Part shown: positions 61,781 to 64,000 of the stretch, one piece after another | How positions within the stretch are numbered: the stretch's first letter is position 1 | How the letters are laid out: each line of letters opens with the position of its first letter | Origin: Arthrobacter_B citreus | GTDB taxonomy: Bacteria; Actinomycetota; Actinomycetes; Actinomycetales; Micrococcaceae | DNA length: 64,000 bases | Assembly: GCF_042429235.1 (NCBI RefSeq) | Contig: NZ_JBHMBA010000008.1 | Reading direction: 5' to 3' (one strand) | Program-made: the position numbers and the translations under genes | Notes under the pieces: model-generated | Database searches by the model: none | What the model saw: the letters and a program-made list of their open reading frames with translations, nothing else | What the model was told of the DNA's origin: nothing

Positions 61781-62347
61781 CTACTGAGGGTCGTGCACCC
61801 ATGCCGCCACCCAGTACGGCGAGCCGTCCGGGAGCCCGACCGTGAATTCCACGTCCGGAAGCGCCTCGCTGTCGGGGTCCTGGTACAGGACCGACGAGGC
61901 GGGCGTGCTGCATGAAGTCCGAGCGCTGTACAGGTCGCGGCTGATGGCCGCCGTTTCCCCGGGGGTGCAGGAGACGGAGATGCTGAGGGACTGTCCCGCT
62001 TCCAGCCCGCCCTCAATCGAGTAGGTAGCCGTACCTGTTCCCTGTTCCGAAAGAACTTTCCGGCCGGATGCGGAAACACCGTCCACATCAATCGGGGACG
62101 GCTGGGGCTCAGCTAATTCGGCGGCCCCGGGCCGTACGGACGGGTTAGTGGAAGGGGCAGTGGTTTCCGCGGGTTCCACTGTTTCGGTGCTTTCCGCCCG
62201 GTCAGCCGAGCAGGAGGAAAGTGCGAGCGCTGCGGTGCAGGCCAGAACGGTGGCACCGGTGCGAAAGCCGAAGCCGCGTCCGCGGGGCACCCTGGAAAAA
62301 GGTGTGCGTGCTTTGTCGGATGAATGTGCTTTATAGCCAGGTTCCAT
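61781..62347 (-). CDS. Secreted lipoprotein, unknown function
   Basis: A 188-residue protein with an N-terminal signal (GATVLACTAALALSSC, lipobox LSSC) preceded by a basic stretch, a Thr/Glu/Pro linker and a compact C-terminal domain with two or three Cys (VSCTPGETAAIS, SARTSCSTPA). No domain recognised. It converges on narK. ATG 62347 is preferred because TAGGCT lies five bases upstream. Confidence 0.78.
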   Translation of the reverse strand: MEPGYKAHSSDKARTPFSRVPRGRGFGFRTGATVLACTAALALSSCSADRAESTETVEPAETTAPSTNPSVRPGAAELAEPQPSPIDVDGVSASGRKVLSEQGTGTATYSIEGGLEAGQSLSISVSCTPGETAAISRDLYSARTSCSTPASSVLYQDPDSEALPDVEFTVGLPDGSPYWVAAWVHDPQ

Positions 62348-62352
62348 CAGGG

Positions 62353-62358
62353 AGCCTA
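62353..62358 (-). promoter_or_regulatory. -10 box of the lipoprotein gene (leaderless type)
   Basis: TAGGCT on the minus strand with five bases to the ATG. Confidence 0.35.
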
Positions 62359-62534
62359 AACACATTGAGCACCGCGGAATCAGGGTTTCCACAAATTCAC
62401 TCGGGTAGTCCCGATTTTTGTTTCCCTTTCAAAAAAATGAGGAACGGATTTCCCAGCAGGAATTTCCGCCAACCGGATGACGTGCCGGCGGGACTGCTCC
62501 AGGCCGTGTCCCTGCGCAGGAATACCGCTGCGGG

Positions 62535-62540
62535 TAGAGT
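62535..62540 (+). promoter_or_regulatory. -10 box of the histidine phosphatase gene (leaderless type)
   Basis: TAGAGT with six bases to the ATG at 62547. Confidence 0.5.
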
Positions 62541-62546
62541 CGGACA

Positions 62547-63293
62547 ATGGGTGCAATCGAACTGATCCTCATCCGGCACGGTGAAAGCGCGGGGAATGTT
62601 GCCGCCACGGCAGCACAGCGCTCCGGAGCCGAAGTCATCGACATTGGGCTGCGGGACCCGGACGTGCCGCTCAGCGAGGCCGGCGTGGAGCAGGCCCGGG
62701 CATTGGGCCGCTGGCTGGCCGGCCTGCCCCGTGACCTGCACCCGGAAGCGGTGTGGTGCTCGCCGTATCTGAGGGCGCGCCAAACGGCTGAACTCACCAC
62801 CATGCAGGATCCCGGCACGCCGCAGGACCTGCGCATCGATGAGCGGCTGCGCGACCGTGAGCTCGGCATCCTGGACCTGTTGACGTCCGCGGGCGTCAAC
62901 GCCCGGTTCCCGGAGGAAGCACAGCGCCGCAACTGGCTGGGGAAGTTTTCCTACCGCCCGCCGGGCGGAGAGTCCTGGGCCGATGTGGCACTGCGGCTGC
63001 GGTCGGTGCTGCGTGACATCGATGATGACGAGGACGGCAAGCGGGTGGCCCTGGTCTGCCACGATGCCGTGATCATGCTGATCCGCTATATCTGTGAACG
63101 CCTGAGCGAGCAGGAACTGCTGGACATCGCCGCAAGCACCAGCGTTCGCAACGCCTCCATCACCCGGCTGGTGCGGCCGTCCGGGCGAGGCCGCTGGACC
63201 CTGGAGAGCTTCAACAGCGTGGACCATTTGGAATCCGGCGGCGCCCCCGTCACCGAGCATGCAGGAGATGAAAACCATGTCCACCCCAGCTGA
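62547..63293 (+). CDS. Histidine phosphatase-family protein
   Basis: A 248-residue phosphoglycerate-mutase-fold protein: LILIRHGESAGN near the start and VALVCHDAVIMLIRYICERL later supply the catalytic His pair and Arg. Differs from the family member at 43658. Substrate unknown. Its end overlaps nnrD by 17 bases. Confidence 0.9.
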   Translation: MGAIELILIRHGESAGNVAATAAQRSGAEVIDIGLRDPDVPLSEAGVEQARALGRWLAGLPRDLHPEAVWCSPYLRARQTAELTTMQDPGTPQDLRIDERLRDRELGILDLLTSAGVNARFPEEAQRRNWLGKFSYRPPGGESWADVALRLRSVLRDIDDDEDGKRVALVCHDAVIMLIRYICERLSEQELLDIAASTSVRNASITRLVRPSGRGRWTLESFNSVDHLESGGAPVTEHAGDENHVHPS

Positions 63294-64000
63294 AGTAGTC
63301 ACCCCGGCCATGCTGAAGAACTGGCAGGTCAACCGGGACGCATCGGATAAGTCGGACCGCGGAACCGTGGTGGTGGTCGGCGGAGCGCGGCGCTCCCCGG
63401 GGGCCGCCCTGCTCGCCGGACGCGCCGCGCTGCGGGTGGGCGCGGGGCGGCTAACCCTGGCCGTCACGGAGTCCGCGGCGGTGGCCGTGTCGGTGGCAGT
63501 GCCGGAATCGGGTTCAGTTCCCCTGCCTGAGGACGACGGCGTGATCTCCGGCGCGCGGGCAGCGAAAGCGCTGGCCCCGGATCTGGAATCTGCTGACGTT
63601 TTGCTGCTCGGGCCCGGCCTGGACGACGCCGGGCAAACCGAGGAGCTGCTTCGTGGCATCAGCCCGCTGCTGAACGATGACGCCGCCGTCGTCCTGGATG
63701 CCTACGCACTGGGCGTGCTGCACGGACTGCCGGAGGTTTACCAGCGCTGGGCCGGACGCCTGGTCCTGACGCCCAACCAGAAGGAAGCCGCCCGGCTGCT
63801 GGAGGCGGACCCGGACAGTGACATCGATACTGAGCAGGCCGCCGTCGACATCGCTGAGAAATATCAGGCCGTAGTGGCACTGCACGGGCTGATAGCCGCT
63901 CCTGACGGCCGCTGCTGGATGATTCCCGCCGGTAATTCCGGCCTGGGCACCTCCGGGTCCGGCGACGTGCTGGCCGGTGCCATCAGCGGTTTCCTGGCCC
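63277..64000 (+). CDS. nnrD: ADP-dependent NAD(P)H-hydrate dehydratase, partial
   Basis: The first 241 residues of a ribokinase-like enzyme repairing hydrated NAD(P)H. Blocks: GTVVVVGGARRSPGAALLAG, LLLGPGLDD, VLDAYALGVL, LTPNQKEAARLL and the anion-hole SGLGTSGSGDVLAGAI. AGGAGA precedes the ATG. The window ends before the stop; the separate epimerase domain (NnrE) is not seen. Confidence 0.93.
   Translation, partial: MSTPAEVVTPAMLKNWQVNRDASDKSDRGTVVVVGGARRSPGAALLAGRAALRVGAGRLTLAVTESAAVAVSVAVPESGSVPLPEDDGVISGARAAKALAPDLESADVLLLGPGLDDAGQTEELLRGISPLLNDDAAVVLDAYALGVLHGLPEVYQRWAGRLVLTPNQKEAARLLEADPDSDIDTEQAAVDIAEKYQAVVALHGLIAAPDGRCWMIPAGNSGLGTSGSGDVLAGAISGFLA

Overview
The window is high-GC bacterial DNA with dense, short-gapped genes, many GTG/TTG starts and 1-4 base start/stop overlaps. 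Gene content (a Tad pilus locus with an Ssd-type ATPase beside a DEAD/DEAH helicase, menaquinone genes, System II cytochrome c maturation, narGHJI, Rex, a 32-residue bS22-type ribosomal protein, a lysine-tailed topoisomerase I) points to an actinobacterium, most likely Micrococcaceae (Arthrobacter sensu lato). No tRNA, rRNA, CRISPR array, integrase or transposase was seen; this is an ordinary chromosomal backbone with a few local curiosities.

Layout. 0-4 kb: end of an MHS-type transporter, a TetR regulator divergent from an Ohr/OsmC peroxidase with a palindromic operator between them, and acetyl-CoA synthetase with a CRP/GlxR-like site upstream. 4-7 kb: membrane protein, endonuclease III, CoA-type NUDIX hydrolase. 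7-10 kb: a three-gene minus-strand operon resembling a type VII (WXG/LXG) substrate cassette (small helical WxG protein, 640-residue alpha/beta hydrolase, lipoprotein). 10-17.7 kb: a polymerase-A-like protein divergent from a Tad/Flp operon (ssd, tadA, tadB, tadC, pilin-like, two TadE-like genes) with a 27-base tandem repeat near its end. 17.7-31 kb: helicase, acetyltransferase, TrhO, a frameshifted FAD dehydrogenase, methyltransferase, topA, Ppx/GppA phosphatase, TIM-barrel isomerase, proC. 31-38 kb: KtrAB-type potassium uptake, AcuC-like deacetylase, ArsR-type regulator, gdhA, and DAHP synthase preceded by an aromatic-rich leader peptide and attenuator-like hairpins. 38-43.5 kb: BldC-like HTH protein, bS22, HAD phosphatase, glutaredoxin, Rex, two paralogous membrane proteins, YceI.

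43.6-61.7 kb reads as a respiratory block: phosphatase-family gene, ResA/TlpA, CcdA, ResB and CcsB for cytochrome c maturation; MenA, MenE and MenB for menaquinone; then NarGHJI and NarK, which use menaquinol to reduce nitrate. A duplicated palindromic element lies in the 473-base gap after ccsB. The window ends with a lipoprotein, a histidine phosphatase and a truncated nnrD.

The most notable signals are the aromatic leader peptide before DAHP synthase, the duplicated inverted-repeat element at about 49.0 kb, the tandem repeat in the Tad operon, and a recurring TANNNT box 5-7 bases before start codons that suggests many leaderless mRNAs.
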